DNA of 64,000 nt, taken from contig NZ_JADLJL010000001.1 of the NCBI RefSeq assembly GCF_015680235.1, positions 357,046-421,045 of the forward strand. The letters run 5' to 3'. Source of the stretch: Pseudomonas guariconensis (lineage in GTDB: Bacteria > Pseudomonadota > Gammaproteobacteria > Pseudomonadales > Pseudomonadaceae). Made by a program: the position numbers and the translations under genes. Shown here piece by piece: positions 9,315-17,238 of this stretch (positions are counted from its first letter, which is position 1; each line of letters opens with the position of its first letter). Under the pieces are notes generated by a model that made no database searches, had not been told where the DNA came from, and worked only from the letters and a program-made list of their open reading frames with translations.

Positions 9315-9500
9315 CTGCGCTGTCGCGCAGAGAGCAATGTACCTCTGTGGGAGCGGGCTTGCCCCGCGATCAAGGGCGAAGCCCTTGCCAGGCGACGGTG
9401 ATATCGGGCCCGGCCCAATCGCGGGACAAGCCCGCTCCCACAAGTCCTGCAAAATCAAATAGTTATGCGTTGTTCTATGAGAGCCGGCTTGCCGGCGATG
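9315..9500. repeat. Composite REP-type repeat, copy 2
   Basis: Begins with the same CTGCGCTGTCGCGCAGAG palindrome as copy 1 at 423 and then matches it almost base for base from 9367 to 9499. It occupies most of the gap between ahpC and gor. The minus-strand end abuts the gor stop, so it may also form the 3' end of the gor message. Confidence 0.8.
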
Positions 9501-9512
9501 CGAAAAGACGGA

Positions 9513-10868
9513 TTAGCGCGTGGCCGTGCGCATGGTGACGAACTCTTCGGCAGCGGTCGGGTGCACGCCGATGGTCTCGTCGAACTGCTGTTTGGTCGCG
9601 CCGGCCTTGAGGGCGATACCCAGGCCCTGGATGATCTCGCCGGCATCCGGCCCGACCATGTGGCAGCCCAGGACCTTGTCAGTGTCGGCATCGACCACCA
9701 GCTTCATCAGGGTCTTTTCCTGGATGTCGGTCAAGGTGAGTTTCATCGCGCGGAAGCGGCTCTCGAAGATCTGCACGTTGTGCCCGGCCTCCAGCGCCTG
9801 CTCCTCGGTCAGGCCCACGGTGCCGATCGGCGGCTGGCTGAACACCGCGGTGGGGATGTTCTGGTAGTCGACCGGGCGGTACTGCTCGGGCTTGAACAGA
9901 CGCCGCGCCACGGCCATGCCTTCGGCCAGGGCCACCGGTGTGAGCTGGACGCGGCCGATCACGTCGCCGATGGCGATGATCGAGGGCTCGGTGGTCTGGT
10001 ACTGCTCATCGACACGGATGAAGCCGCGGGCATCGAGCTCGACCCCGGTATTTTCCAGCCCCAGGTTGTCCAGCATCGGACGGCGCCCGGTGGCGTAGAA
10101 CACGCAATCGGCGACCAGCTCGCGGCCGTCCTTGAGGGTGGCCTTGAGGCTGCCGTCGTCCTGCTGGTCGATGCGTTGGATGTCGCTGTTGAACTGCAGG
10201 TCCAGGCCGCGCTTTTCCAGTTCTTCCTTGAGGTGGGAACGCACCGAGCCGTCGAAGCCGCGCAGGAACAGGTCACCTCGGTAGAGCAGCGTGGTGTCGG
10301 CACCCAGCCCCTGGAAGATCCCCGCGAACTCCACGGCGATGTAGCCGCCGCCAACCACCAGTACACGTCGCGGCAATGCCTTGAGGTAGAACGCTTCGTT
10401 GGAGGTGATGGCCAGTTCCTTGCCCGGGATGTCAGGCACCTGCGGCCAGCCGCCGGTGGCAATGAGAATATGCCGGGCGCTGTAGCGCTGGCCTTCGACT
10501 TCCACCTCTTGGGCGCCAGTGATGCGTGCATGGCCCTGCAGCAGGGTCACACCGCTGTTGACCAGCAGGTTGCGGTAGATACCGTTGAGGCGCTCGATCT
10601 CGCGGTTCTTGTTGGCGATCAGGGTGGCCCAGTCGAAGTGCCCTTCCTCGAGGGTCCAGCCGAAACCTGCCGCCTGCTCGAGCTCATCGGCCACATGGGC
10701 ACCGTACACCAGCAGCTTCTTGGGCACGCAACCGACGTTGACACAGGTGCCTCCCAGGTAGCGGCTCTCGGCCACCGCCACCTTGGCGCCGAACCCTGCG
10801 GCGAAGCGCGCCGCACGCACACCGCCGGAACCGGCGCCAATCACGAACAGATCAAAATCGTAGGCCAT
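9513..10868 (-). CDS. gor: Glutathione-disulfide reductase
   Basis: 451 residues. FAD site [15 protein letters not shown] at the N-terminus; redox-active disulfide [13 protein letters not shown] (CxxxxC, about 42-47); NADPH site [11 protein letters not shown]; and the C-terminal active-site histidine in [11 protein letters not shown], which completes the partner subunit's active site. It reduces oxidised glutathione with NADPH in the cytoplasm. AGGAG lies nine bases before the ATG. Placed next to ahpCF it forms a small oxidative-defence block, though each has its own control region. Confidence 0.97.
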   Translation of the reverse strand: MAYDFDLFVIGAGSGGVRAARFAAGFGAKVAVAESRYLGGTCVNVGCVPKKLLVYGAHVADELEQAAGFGWTLEEGHFDWATLIANKNREIERLNGIYRNLLVNSGVTLLQGHARITGAQEVEVEGQRYSARHILIATGGWPQVPDIPGKELAITSNEAFYLKALPRRVLVVGGGYIAVEFAGIFQGLGADTTLLYRGDLFLRGFDGSVRSHLKEELEKRGLDLQFNSDIQRIDQQDDGSLKATLKDGRELVADCVFYATGRRPMLDNLGLENTGVELDARGFIRVDEQYQTTEPSIIAIGDVIGRVQLTPVALAEGMAVARRLFKPEQYRPVDYQNIPTAVFSQPPIGTVGLTEEQALEAGHNVQIFESRFRAMKLTLTDIQEKTLMKLVVDADTDKVLGCHMVGPDAGEIIQGLGIALKAGATKQQFDETIGVHPTAAEEFVTMRTATR

Positions 10869-10949
10869 GTATTCAGTCTCCTAGGCTGCGCCCAGCATAC
10901 CGCCGTTGCGCGCCGGGAACAAAAAAGCTACCCAAGGAATAAACGATCA

Positions 10950-11026
10950 GGGCCGCTACGCGCCCCATCGCCGGACAAGCCCCTTTTAGGAACGGGCTTA
11001 TGCCGCGATGGGGCGCGTAGCGGCCC
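10950..11026. terminator. Long GC-rich hairpin between galU and gor
   Basis: GGGCCGCTACGCGCCCCATC and its exact complement form a 22-bp perfect stem (10950-10971 with 11005-11026), with an inner GACAAGCCC/GGGCTTATG-like stem. It follows galU (minus strand) and precedes gor, so it probably ends the galU transcript. The core relates to REP palindromes. Confidence 0.6.
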
Positions 11027-11063
11027 CAATGAATGTCACGCGTGATTTCGAACCGGAGGCGAA

Positions 11064-11903
11064 TCAGTACGCCTTGCCGGTCTTGTAGTAGTTCTCGAAG
11101 CAGAAGTTGGTCGCCTCGATGTAGCCTTCGGCGCCACCGCAGTCGAAACGCTTGCCCTTGAACTTGTAGGCCAGCACGCAGCCGTCTTGGGCCTGCTTCA
11201 TCAGCGCGTCGGTGATCTGGATTTCACCACCCTTGCCTGGCTCGGTGTTCTGGATGATGTCGAAGATATCCGGGGTCAGGATGTAGCGGCCGATGATCGC
11301 CAGGTTCGACGGGGCATCTTCGGGCTTGGGCTTCTCGACCATGTTGGTCACCCGGTAAATGTCATCGCGGATCATGTCACCGGCGATCACACCGTACTTG
11401 TTGGTTTCCTGCGGGTCGACTTCCTGGATGGCGACGATCGAGCAGCGGAACTGGTTGTACAGCTTGACCATCTGGGTCAGGATGCCGTCGCCCTCGGGGT
11501 TGACGCACAGGTCATCCGCCAGCACCACGGCGAACGGCTCGTCGCCGATCAGCGGACGGCCGGTCAGAATGGCGTGGCCCAGGCCTTTCATCTCGGTCTG
11601 GCGGGTGTAGGAGAAGGAGCACTCATCCAGCAGGCGGCGAATACCGACCAGGTACTTTTCCTTGTCGGTGCCCTTGATCTGGGTTTCCAGCTCGTAGCTG
11701 ATGTCGAAGTGGTCTTCCAGGGCGCGCTTGCCGCGGCCGGTAACGATGGAGATTTCGCTCAGGCCGGCATCCAGGGCCTCTTCGACGCCATACTGGATCA
11801 GTGGCTTGTTGACCACCGGCAGCATTTCCTTGGGCATGGCTTTGGTAGCAGGCAGGAAGCGAGTGCCGTAGCCGGCTGCCGGGAACAAGCATTTCTTGAT
11901 CAT
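11064..11903 (-). CDS. galU: UTP-glucose-1-phosphate uridylyltransferase
   Basis: 279 residues from the ATG at 11903, with AAGGA five bases upstream; the ATG two codons earlier overlaps that ribosome site. The nucleotidyltransferase signature GYGTRFLPATKAMPKEM opens the protein, with the uridine-binding region QYGVEEALDAG after it and the metal-binding LADDLC in the middle. It makes UDP-glucose from UTP and glucose-1-phosphate, used for lipopolysaccharide core, exopolysaccharide and trehalose. The gene upstream on the same strand, ugd, uses its product; the 48-base gap suggests an operon. Confidence 0.97.
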   Translation of the reverse strand: MIKKCLFPAAGYGTRFLPATKAMPKEMLPVVNKPLIQYGVEEALDAGLSEISIVTGRGKRALEDHFDISYELETQIKGTDKEKYLVGIRRLLDECSFSYTRQTEMKGLGHAILTGRPLIGDEPFAVVLADDLCVNPEGDGILTQMVKLYNQFRCSIVAIQEVDPQETNKYGVIAGDMIRDDIYRVTNMVEKPKPEDAPSNLAIIGRYILTPDIFDIIQNTEPGKGGEIQITDALMKQAQDGCVLAYKFKGKRFDCGGAEGYIEATNFCFENYYKTGKAY

Positions 11904-11951
11904 ATACATCCTTAAACAAAGGCTGGGCCTGTGGAGTTCGGCGCAGTCTAA

Positions 11952-13313
11952 TCAGGCGGCACTCACCTTACAATGCCCTGCCCCTGGCCGACCGATGCCA
12001 TGATAGAGATAACCCAGTGCCGATAGTTCCGACGGGTCATAAATATTGCGACCATCGAACAGCACCGGCATGCGCATAAGGCCGCGCACGCGCAGGAAAT
12101 CCGGTTGACGGAACTGCTTCCATTCGGTCACCAGCACCAGTGCGTCGGCCCCCTCGACACAGGCATAGGGGTCCTGGGTCAGGCGCAATTGGGCGCTGGC
12201 CAACGCCTGCGGATAACGTGCGGCGACCCCGCCCAGGGCGGCCGGGTCGCACGCCCGCACCCGTACCCCCGCAGCCAACAGGGCGTCGAGCAGCACCAGG
12301 CTGGGGGCTTCGCGCAGGTCGTCGGTCCCCGGTTTGAAGGCCATCCCCCAGATCGCCACGTTACGCCCACGCAGGAAGCCGCCGAAGTGCTGGCGCAGGG
12401 CTTCGAACAGCAAGGTCTTCTGCGTTTCGTTGCGCGCCTGCACGGCCTGGAGAATGGCCGGCTGGTAGCCCTGCTGCTCGGCGCAGTGGATCAACGCACG
12501 CACATCCTTGGGGAAGCAGGAGCCGCCATAGCCGAAGCCGGCGTAGATGAAATGGCTGCCGATACGCCGGTCGCTGCCGATACCCCGGCGCACCTGCTCG
12601 ATATCCACGCCCAGGCGCGCGCAGAGCCCGGCCAGTTCATTGACGAAGGAAATGCGCGTGGCGAGGAAGGCGTTGGCCGCGTACTTGCTGAACTCGGCGG
12701 CGCGCGTGGACATCAGCAGCACCCGCTCGCGGTTGCGCACGAACGGCGCATAGAGGCGCTGCAGGCACTGGCTGGCCGGTTCACTGTCGCTGCCGATGAT
12801 GACCCGGTCGGGGCGCATGAAGTCATCCACGGCGCTGCCTTCCTTGAGAAACTCAGGGTTGCTCGCCACCTCCACGGCAAAGCGCGCACCCCGCTCGCGC
12901 AGCCCATTGGCGATATGCCGGGCGACGCGCTCGGCTGTGCCCACCGGCACGGTGGACTTGTTCACCACCAGGCACGCCCTGCTCAAGTGGCGACCAAGGC
13001 TGTCGGCCACACCCAGCACATGTTGCAGGTCGGCCGAGCCATCCTCCTGGCTCGGCGTGCCGACGGCGATGAACACCACCTCGGCACCTGCCAGGGCCTG
13101 GCCCCATTGGTTGCTGAACCTCAACTGGCCGGTACCCAAGCCGGTCTGCAGCAGCGCCTGCAACCCGGGTTCGTAGATCGGGCATTGCCCCTGACGCAAT
13201 TGCGCCAGGCGCGCCTGGTCGCGCTCCAGGCACACCACGCGGTTGCCCATTTCGGCAAAACAGGCCGCCGTGACCAACCCCACATACCCCGCCCCGATCA
13301 CACAGAGTTCCAT
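11952..13313 (-). CDS. ugd: UDP-glucose 6-dehydrogenase
   Basis: 453 residues from the ATG at 13313 (AGGGAG eight bases before); the frame runs 25 codons further upstream without a ribosome site. The protein starts with the NAD-binding MELCVIGAGYVGLVTAA, carries the catalytic cysteine in GFGYGGSCFPKD (about 262), and has the C-terminal UDP-binding domain with FKPGTDDLREAPS. It oxidises UDP-glucose to UDP-glucuronate with two NAD+, a precursor for acidic exopolysaccharides and lipid A modification. It sits directly upstream of galU, so substrate supply and use appear co-transcribed. Confidence 0.95.
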   Translation of the reverse strand: MELCVIGAGYVGLVTAACFAEMGNRVVCLERDQARLAQLRQGQCPIYEPGLQALLQTGLGTGQLRFSNQWGQALAGAEVVFIAVGTPSQEDGSADLQHVLGVADSLGRHLSRACLVVNKSTVPVGTAERVARHIANGLRERGARFAVEVASNPEFLKEGSAVDDFMRPDRVIIGSDSEPASQCLQRLYAPFVRNRERVLLMSTRAAEFSKYAANAFLATRISFVNELAGLCARLGVDIEQVRRGIGSDRRIGSHFIYAGFGYGGSCFPKDVRALIHCAEQQGYQPAILQAVQARNETQKTLLFEALRQHFGGFLRGRNVAIWGMAFKPGTDDLREAPSLVLLDALLAAGVRVRACDPAALGGVAARYPQALASAQLRLTQDPYACVEGADALVLVTEWKQFRQPDFLRVRGLMRMPVLFDGRNIYDPSELSALGYLYHGIGRPGAGHCKVSAA

Positions 13314-13400
13314 GGCCGCGCTCCCTTTCGAAGATTGCGGCCATTGCACCCCAGGCGCCGTTGCAGGGCCGTGACAGGTCGGGGTCAAGGGTGTGACACG

Positions 13401-14315
13401 TCAACTGCCGGTGCCCTGCCCGACCAGCACGCCATCGACCTTCTGCCCGTACAGGTTGACACCGTCATTGGCGTGATACTTCACTCGGGTCTTCTCGATC
13501 GAGCCGTCCACCAGGCGCGGATCCTGGGGGCGTTCGTGGCGGTTGATCCACGCGGCCACGTCCCAGGCCTGCTGGTCGCTCAGGCTGCCGGCGCGCCCCA
13601 GGGGCATGTTGTGCTTGATGAACGAGGCCGCAGTATTGATTCGGTGCATACCGGCGCCCCAGTTGTAGGAGTCCTTGCCCCACAACGGCGGCATCACGTA
13701 CTCGCCGGCCACCTTCTGGCCTTCGCCCTGGTCACCGTGGCACAGCGCGCACTGCTCGCGATAGACCTGCTCGCCGCGCTTGAAATCATAGCCAGCGGCC
13801 GGCTGCGCCACTTCCGGATAGCCACGCCCTGGCGTCTCGACCCCCGTGGGTGCCTGGGTCGACAGCCAGTAGGCGTAGACACTGAGCGCCGTCATCTGCG
13901 GGCTGTCGGCCGCCGGCGGCGTGCCATTCATGCTGAACTGGAAGCACCCCTGGATACGCTCGGCGAAGGTGTTGACCTTGTCGTTCTTCTTGCGATAGGC
14001 CGGATACATCGGGTAGGCGCCCCACAGCGGTGCGGAATAGGCCAGGCGCCCTTGGTCCAGGTGGCAGTTGCTGCAGTTCATGCCGTTGCCCACCGCTTCG
14101 GGCATCAAGCGTCGGGTGTCGACGAACAGGGCATGCCCCTGGCGCACCATTTCGCCGAAGGCATTGTCGGGCAAGTCGCTTTCGGCCGGCGGGTTGAACT
14201 TCGGCGCGCCCTGGCTGCCGGGCACCTTGAGCTGGGACTGGTCTTCCATGGCGATCGGCGTCGCCTGGGCATTGCTCAGGGCCAGTAATACCAGGGCTGG
14301 GTATATCGGCTTCAT
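13401..14315 (-). CDS. tsdA: Thiosulfate dehydrogenase-type dihaem cytochrome c (TsdA-like)
   Basis: 304 residues with a signal peptide (about 1-18). Two c-haem sites are visible: CSNCH (about 80) and CALCH (about 200). Several features match TsdA: NCHLDQGRLAYSAP after the first haem, the segment RIQGCFQFSMNG carrying the cysteine that serves as axial haem ligand in A. vinosum TsdA, and MPPLWGKDSYNWGAGMHR with FIKHNMPLG near the second haem. TsdA oxidises two thiosulfates to tetrathionate in the periplasm, or the reverse. The upstream gene overlaps by four bases and encodes a TsdB-like electron acceptor. The activity is inferred from sequence memory only. Confidence 0.78.
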   Translation of the reverse strand: MKPIYPALVLLALSNAQATPIAMEDQSQLKVPGSQGAPKFNPPAESDLPDNAFGEMVRQGHALFVDTRRLMPEAVGNGMNCSNCHLDQGRLAYSAPLWGAYPMYPAYRKKNDKVNTFAERIQGCFQFSMNGTPPAADSPQMTALSVYAYWLSTQAPTGVETPGRGYPEVAQPAAGYDFKRGEQVYREQCALCHGDQGEGQKVAGEYVMPPLWGKDSYNWGAGMHRINTAASFIKHNMPLGRAGSLSDQQAWDVAAWINRHERPQDPRLVDGSIEKTRVKYHANDGVNLYGQKVDGVLVGQGTGS

Positions 14316-14962
14316 GGCTGGGCCTCCTGGCTGACGGGCTGGGCGAAGAACGCGGCGACGGCCTTGACCTCGTCATCGGTCATGGCCTTGGCCACGCCGA
14401 CCATCAACTGGTTGGGATCGTTGCTGCGGCTGCCGTCGCGCCAGGCATTGAGCTGCGCCACCAGGTAACTGGCCGGCTGCCCGGCCAATGGCGGGAAGTG
14501 CTCACCGACGCCACCACCGCCCGGACCGTGACACTGCACGCAGCCTGGTATCTGGCGGCTCCAGTCGCCATAAAGGGCCAGGCGCGACACCGGGTCCTTG
14601 GCGATCTGCTGGCGGCGCAGGTTGGGTGCAGGGTCGGCAGGCAGGCTGGCGAGGTAGGCGCTGACGGCCTTGATTTCTTCCTCGTCCAGGGCCTTGGCGA
14701 GCGGTTCCATGACGGCCTGCTTGCGGCTGCCCTTGCGAAAATCGCTCAATTGCTTGCTCAGGTAGCCGGCCGACAGGCCAGCCAGGCGGGGGAAGCCGGC
14801 GGCGGCGATGCCTTTGCCGTCCGGGCCATGGCAGCCCAGGCAAGCCATGGCGGCGGGGTTCTGCCCGCCCTGGGTGAAGATCTTCTGGCCATCGACGGCA
14901 TGCGCCGTGGGCCAGGCCAGGATCAGCAGGCTGCCGATCGCGACGCGACTCAACGGTTTCAT
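14312..14962 (-). CDS. tsdB: Dihaem cytochrome c4-type electron carrier (TsdB-like)
   Basis: 216 residues from the ATG at 14962 (GGAG nine bases upstream); an earlier in-frame ATG at 14977 has a ribosome site too close. Signal peptide ends near AHAVDG. Two near-identical cytochrome c domains carry CLGCH (about 45) and CVQCH (about 142), the c4 layout. Gene order, with this one first and the TsdA-like gene overlapping by ATGA, is that described for tsdBA of P. stutzeri, where TsdB accepts the electrons from thiosulfate oxidation. It could also serve other periplasmic donors. A 19-base inverted repeat lies 35 bases upstream. Confidence 0.75.
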   Translation of the reverse strand: MKPLSRVAIGSLLILAWPTAHAVDGQKIFTQGGQNPAAMACLGCHGPDGKGIAAAGFPRLAGLSAGYLSKQLSDFRKGSRKQAVMEPLAKALDEEEIKAVSAYLASLPADPAPNLRRQQIAKDPVSRLALYGDWSRQIPGCVQCHGPGGGGVGEHFPPLAGQPASYLVAQLNAWRDGSRSNDPNQLMVGVAKAMTDDEVKAVAAFFAQPVSQEAQP

Positions 14963-14996
14963 CACGGAACGCTCCATTTTCCTTGTTATAAGCTTA

Positions 14997-15015
14997 GGCT
15001 TATTCGGTATAAGCC
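14997..15015. promoter_or_regulatory. Inverted repeat upstream of the tsdBA-like operon
   Basis: GGCTTAT-TCGGT-ATAAGCC is a perfect 7-bp dyad. A further TTATAAGCTTA palindrome adjoins it at 14986-14996, so ATAAGC occurs repeatedly. The site is 35 bases from the first start codon, as expected for a repressor operator or a regulator-dependent promoter. The binding protein is unknown. Confidence 0.45.
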
Positions 15016-15107
15016 AAAAAAGAGTAGGCCTATCCCCGGTGGGGAACAACGCCCACCGGACAAGAAAATGGCAATTTGCCTGCTAATCGCTCATTAACTG
15101 AGCTGGA

Positions 15108-15473
15108 TCAAGATCCTGAGATGCACTGGGTCGCCGCGGTGCGCACGTCACCCAGGCGCAGGGGGAAGTTGTTCAGGCGCTCGTGCAGCTTGATGCTGCT
15201 GCCACTGCCACGTTTGTCGATGTCCACCAGCGCCGCAGGACCGGCACCTGCGGACAGTTTCTGCGGCACGATCAGGCGCAGGCCATCGTCGCCCAGGGGC
15301 TCTTCGACCAGAGGGTCGCGGGTTTCGGCCAACTTGCTCTTGACGCAGTCGGCATACTGGCGAGGCGTCTTGCCGGACATCACGTCCAGGGTCTCCCGGG
15401 ATTGTTCAAGCTCCGAAACACTGACACAGCCGCCCAGCGCCACCAACGACATCGCCGCTACCAACCCCTTCAT
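15108..15473 (-). CDS. Small lipoprotein of unknown function
   Basis: 121 residues from the ATG at 15473; AAGGTGG lies six bases upstream, while the GTG nine bases earlier lies inside that ribosome site. The N-terminus is a lipoprotein signal peptide with lipobox ALGGC (Cys about 16), so the protein is probably anchored to the outer membrane. The rest is soluble with one further cysteine pair (ADCVKSK; TQCISGS), possibly disulfide bonded. No known domain is recognised. It is transcribed away from the DUF1883 gene. A short unassigned gap follows towards the tsdBA region. Confidence 0.65.
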   Translation of the reverse strand: MKGLVAAMSLVALGGCVSVSELEQSRETLDVMSGKTPRQYADCVKSKLAETRDPLVEEPLGDDGLRLIVPQKLSAGAGPAALVDIDKRGSGSSIKLHERLNNFPLRLGDVRTAATQCISGS

Positions 15474-15634
15474 TCGCACCACCTTTCGATCGACAAGAAA
15501 CGGTTGGACAACAGCCGGGCGGATTTGCTCCCTGCTTTGGCAGATTTATCTTTGGCCTAACCATCCGGGCGCGAGTCCATCCTGACATCGTGGTATCGTT
15601 TGCCTTTGCTGAACCAATCCTTGCGGAGCACCCC

Positions 15635-15937
15635 ATGAAATTCGTACACCAGCGCGAGCACCTGAACGAGGACGACGTGGTCGTCATCGAATGCTCCCAG
15701 CGCTGCAATATCCGCCTGATGAACGACGCCAACTTCCGCAGCTTCAAGAATGGCGGCCGGCACACCTACCACGGTGGCCACTTCATCAAGTTCCCAGCCA
15801 AGATCACCGTACCCAGCACCGGCTTCTGGAACATCACCATCGACACCGTGAGCCCGCGCCCGATCTCGGTGACGCGCAAGCCGACCTTCACCCACAAGAT
15901 CAAGATCATTCGCCGTTCGTCCTCCAGACTCGGATAA
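15635..15937 (+). CDS. DUF1883 domain protein
   Basis: 100 residues from the ATG at 15635, with GGAG about six bases before. Nearly the whole protein is one beta-rich domain (HLNEDDVVVIECSQRCNI; GGHFIKFPAKITVPSTGFW) that I recognise as DUF1883. Function is unknown; members are sometimes fused to TIR domains in other bacteria. There is no signal peptide. A 56-residue gene follows after nine bases in the same direction, so the two are probably co-transcribed. Confidence 0.7.
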   Translation: MKFVHQREHLNEDDVVVIECSQRCNIRLMNDANFRSFKNGGRHTYHGGHFIKFPAKITVPSTGFWNITIDTVSPRPISVTRKPTFTHKIKIIRRSSSRLG

Positions 15938-15946
15938 GGCCCCGCC

Positions 15947-16117
15947 ATGACCCAGACCATCAAATACGTGATCAAGTACAAGCTCGACGGCGAGCGCCGC
16001 TGGGACTTCGCTTTGATGCCCGACGCCTCCCAGGAACAGGCCCTGGAAGCGCTGCGCAAGATCCATGGCGAAGACGCCGAGAAAATCAGCGACATCCAGG
16101 TCAGCAAGGCCCTGTAA
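15947..16117 (+). CDS. Small hypothetical protein, 56 residues
   Basis: A short gene starting at ATG 15947 and ending with TAA at 16115-16117. It encodes MTQTIKYVIKYKLDGERR... rich in charged residues, predicted strand-helix-strand, with no membrane segment. Codon choice is like the neighbours (third-position GC) and it lies nine bases after the DUF1883 gene and 35 before the nitronate monooxygenase gene, all in one direction. This supports a real co-transcribed gene of unknown role. Confidence 0.6.
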   Translation: MTQTIKYVIKYKLDGERRWDFALMPDASQEQALEALRKIHGEDAEKISDIQVSKAL

Positions 16118-16152
16118 TTCCCCGCCCGATCCTCGCCCACAAGGAGTAGCGC

Positions 16153-17238
16153 ATGAGCAACTGGCCCGACCGACGCATTCTCGATCTGCTGGGCATCGAG
16201 TTGCCCATCCTCCAGGCCCCCATGGCGGGGGCCACCGGGTCGGCCATGGCCATCGCCGTGGGCAACGCCGGCGGGCTCGGCGCCCTGCCCTGTGCCATGC
16301 TCAGCGCCGAGCAGGTGCGCGCCGAGATCGAGGCGTTTCGTGCAGGCTGCCAGGGCCCGCTCAACCTGAATTTCTTCTGCCATCAGCCGCCGGCGCCCGA
16401 CGCCGAGCGCGACCTGCGCTGGAAGCAGGCACTCAAGCCCTACTACGAGGAAACGGGGGCGGACTTCGACGCACCGACACCGGTCTCAAACCGCGCACCG
16501 TTCGATGAGCAAAGCTGCCAGTTGGTAGAGCAACTACGCCCCGAGGTGGTGAGCTTTCACTTCGGCCTGCCCCAGGCCGACCTGCTGCAACGGGTCAAGG
16601 CCAGTGGCGCCAAGGTGCTGTCCAGCGCCACCACGGTGGAAGAAGCGGTGTGGCTTGAGGCCAATGGCTGCGACGCGATCATCGCCATGGGCTACGAAGC
16701 GGGTGGTCATCGCGGCATGTTCCTGAGCGAAGACATCACCAGCCAGGTCGGCACCTTCGCCTTGGTGCCCCAGGTAGTGGATGCGGTCCAGGTACCGGTG
16801 ATCGCTGCCGGCGGCATCGGCGACCACCGCGGCCTGGTCGCCGCCCTGGCCCTGGGCGCCTCGGCGGTGCAGGTGGGCACCGCTTACCTGTTCTGCCCGC
16901 AGGCCAAGGTATCGCCGGCCCATCGCCGCGCGCTGGACAGCGCCCCGGCCAGCGACACGGCATTGACCAACCTGTTCACCGGTCGCCCCGCCCGCGGCAT
17001 CAACAACCGCATCATGCGCGAGCTGGGGCCGATGAGCCCGCTGGCACCGCGTTTCCCGCTGGCCGGGGGTGCGCTGATGCCTTTGCGGGCGATCCGTGAC
17101 CCTCAAGGCAACAGCGACTTCAGCAACTTATGGGCGGGCCAGGCGTTGCGCCTGGGGCAACACCTGGATGCGGGCGAGCTGACCCGGCAGATCGCGGGCC
17201 AGGCCCTGCAGCAGCTGGGCCTGGCTCCACGAATGTAG
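16153..17238 (+). CDS. Nitronate monooxygenase
   Basis: 361 residues, an FMN-dependent TIM barrel. The N-terminal ELPILQAPMAGATGSAMA is typical of class I nitronate monooxygenase (formerly 2-nitropropane dioxygenase); YEAGGHRGMF carries the catalytic histidine, and IAAGGIGDHRG with LGASAVQVGTAYLFC form the phosphate-binding end. These cytoplasmic enzymes oxidise propionate 3-nitronate and other alkyl nitronates to aldehydes or ketones and nitrite. AAGGAG lies seven bases before the ATG. It ends exactly where the convergent gabP ends. Confidence 0.88.
   Translation: MSNWPDRRILDLLGIELPILQAPMAGATGSAMAIAVGNAGGLGALPCAMLSAEQVRAEIEAFRAGCQGPLNLNFFCHQPPAPDAERDLRWKQALKPYYEETGADFDAPTPVSNRAPFDEQSCQLVEQLRPEVVSFHFGLPQADLLQRVKASGAKVLSSATTVEEAVWLEANGCDAIIAMGYEAGGHRGMFLSEDITSQVGTFALVPQVVDAVQVPVIAAGGIGDHRGLVAALALGASAVQVGTAYLFCPQAKVSPAHRRALDSAPASDTALTNLFTGRPARGINNRIMRELGPMSPLAPRFPLAGGALMPLRAIRDPQGNSDFSNLWAGQALRLGQHLDAGELTRQIAGQALQQLGLAPRM

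Noticed and set aside
12105..14288. Open frame of 727 codons on the plus strand across ugd and the tsdA-like gene
   Set aside because: Spans two real opposing genes and has no domain or start signal.
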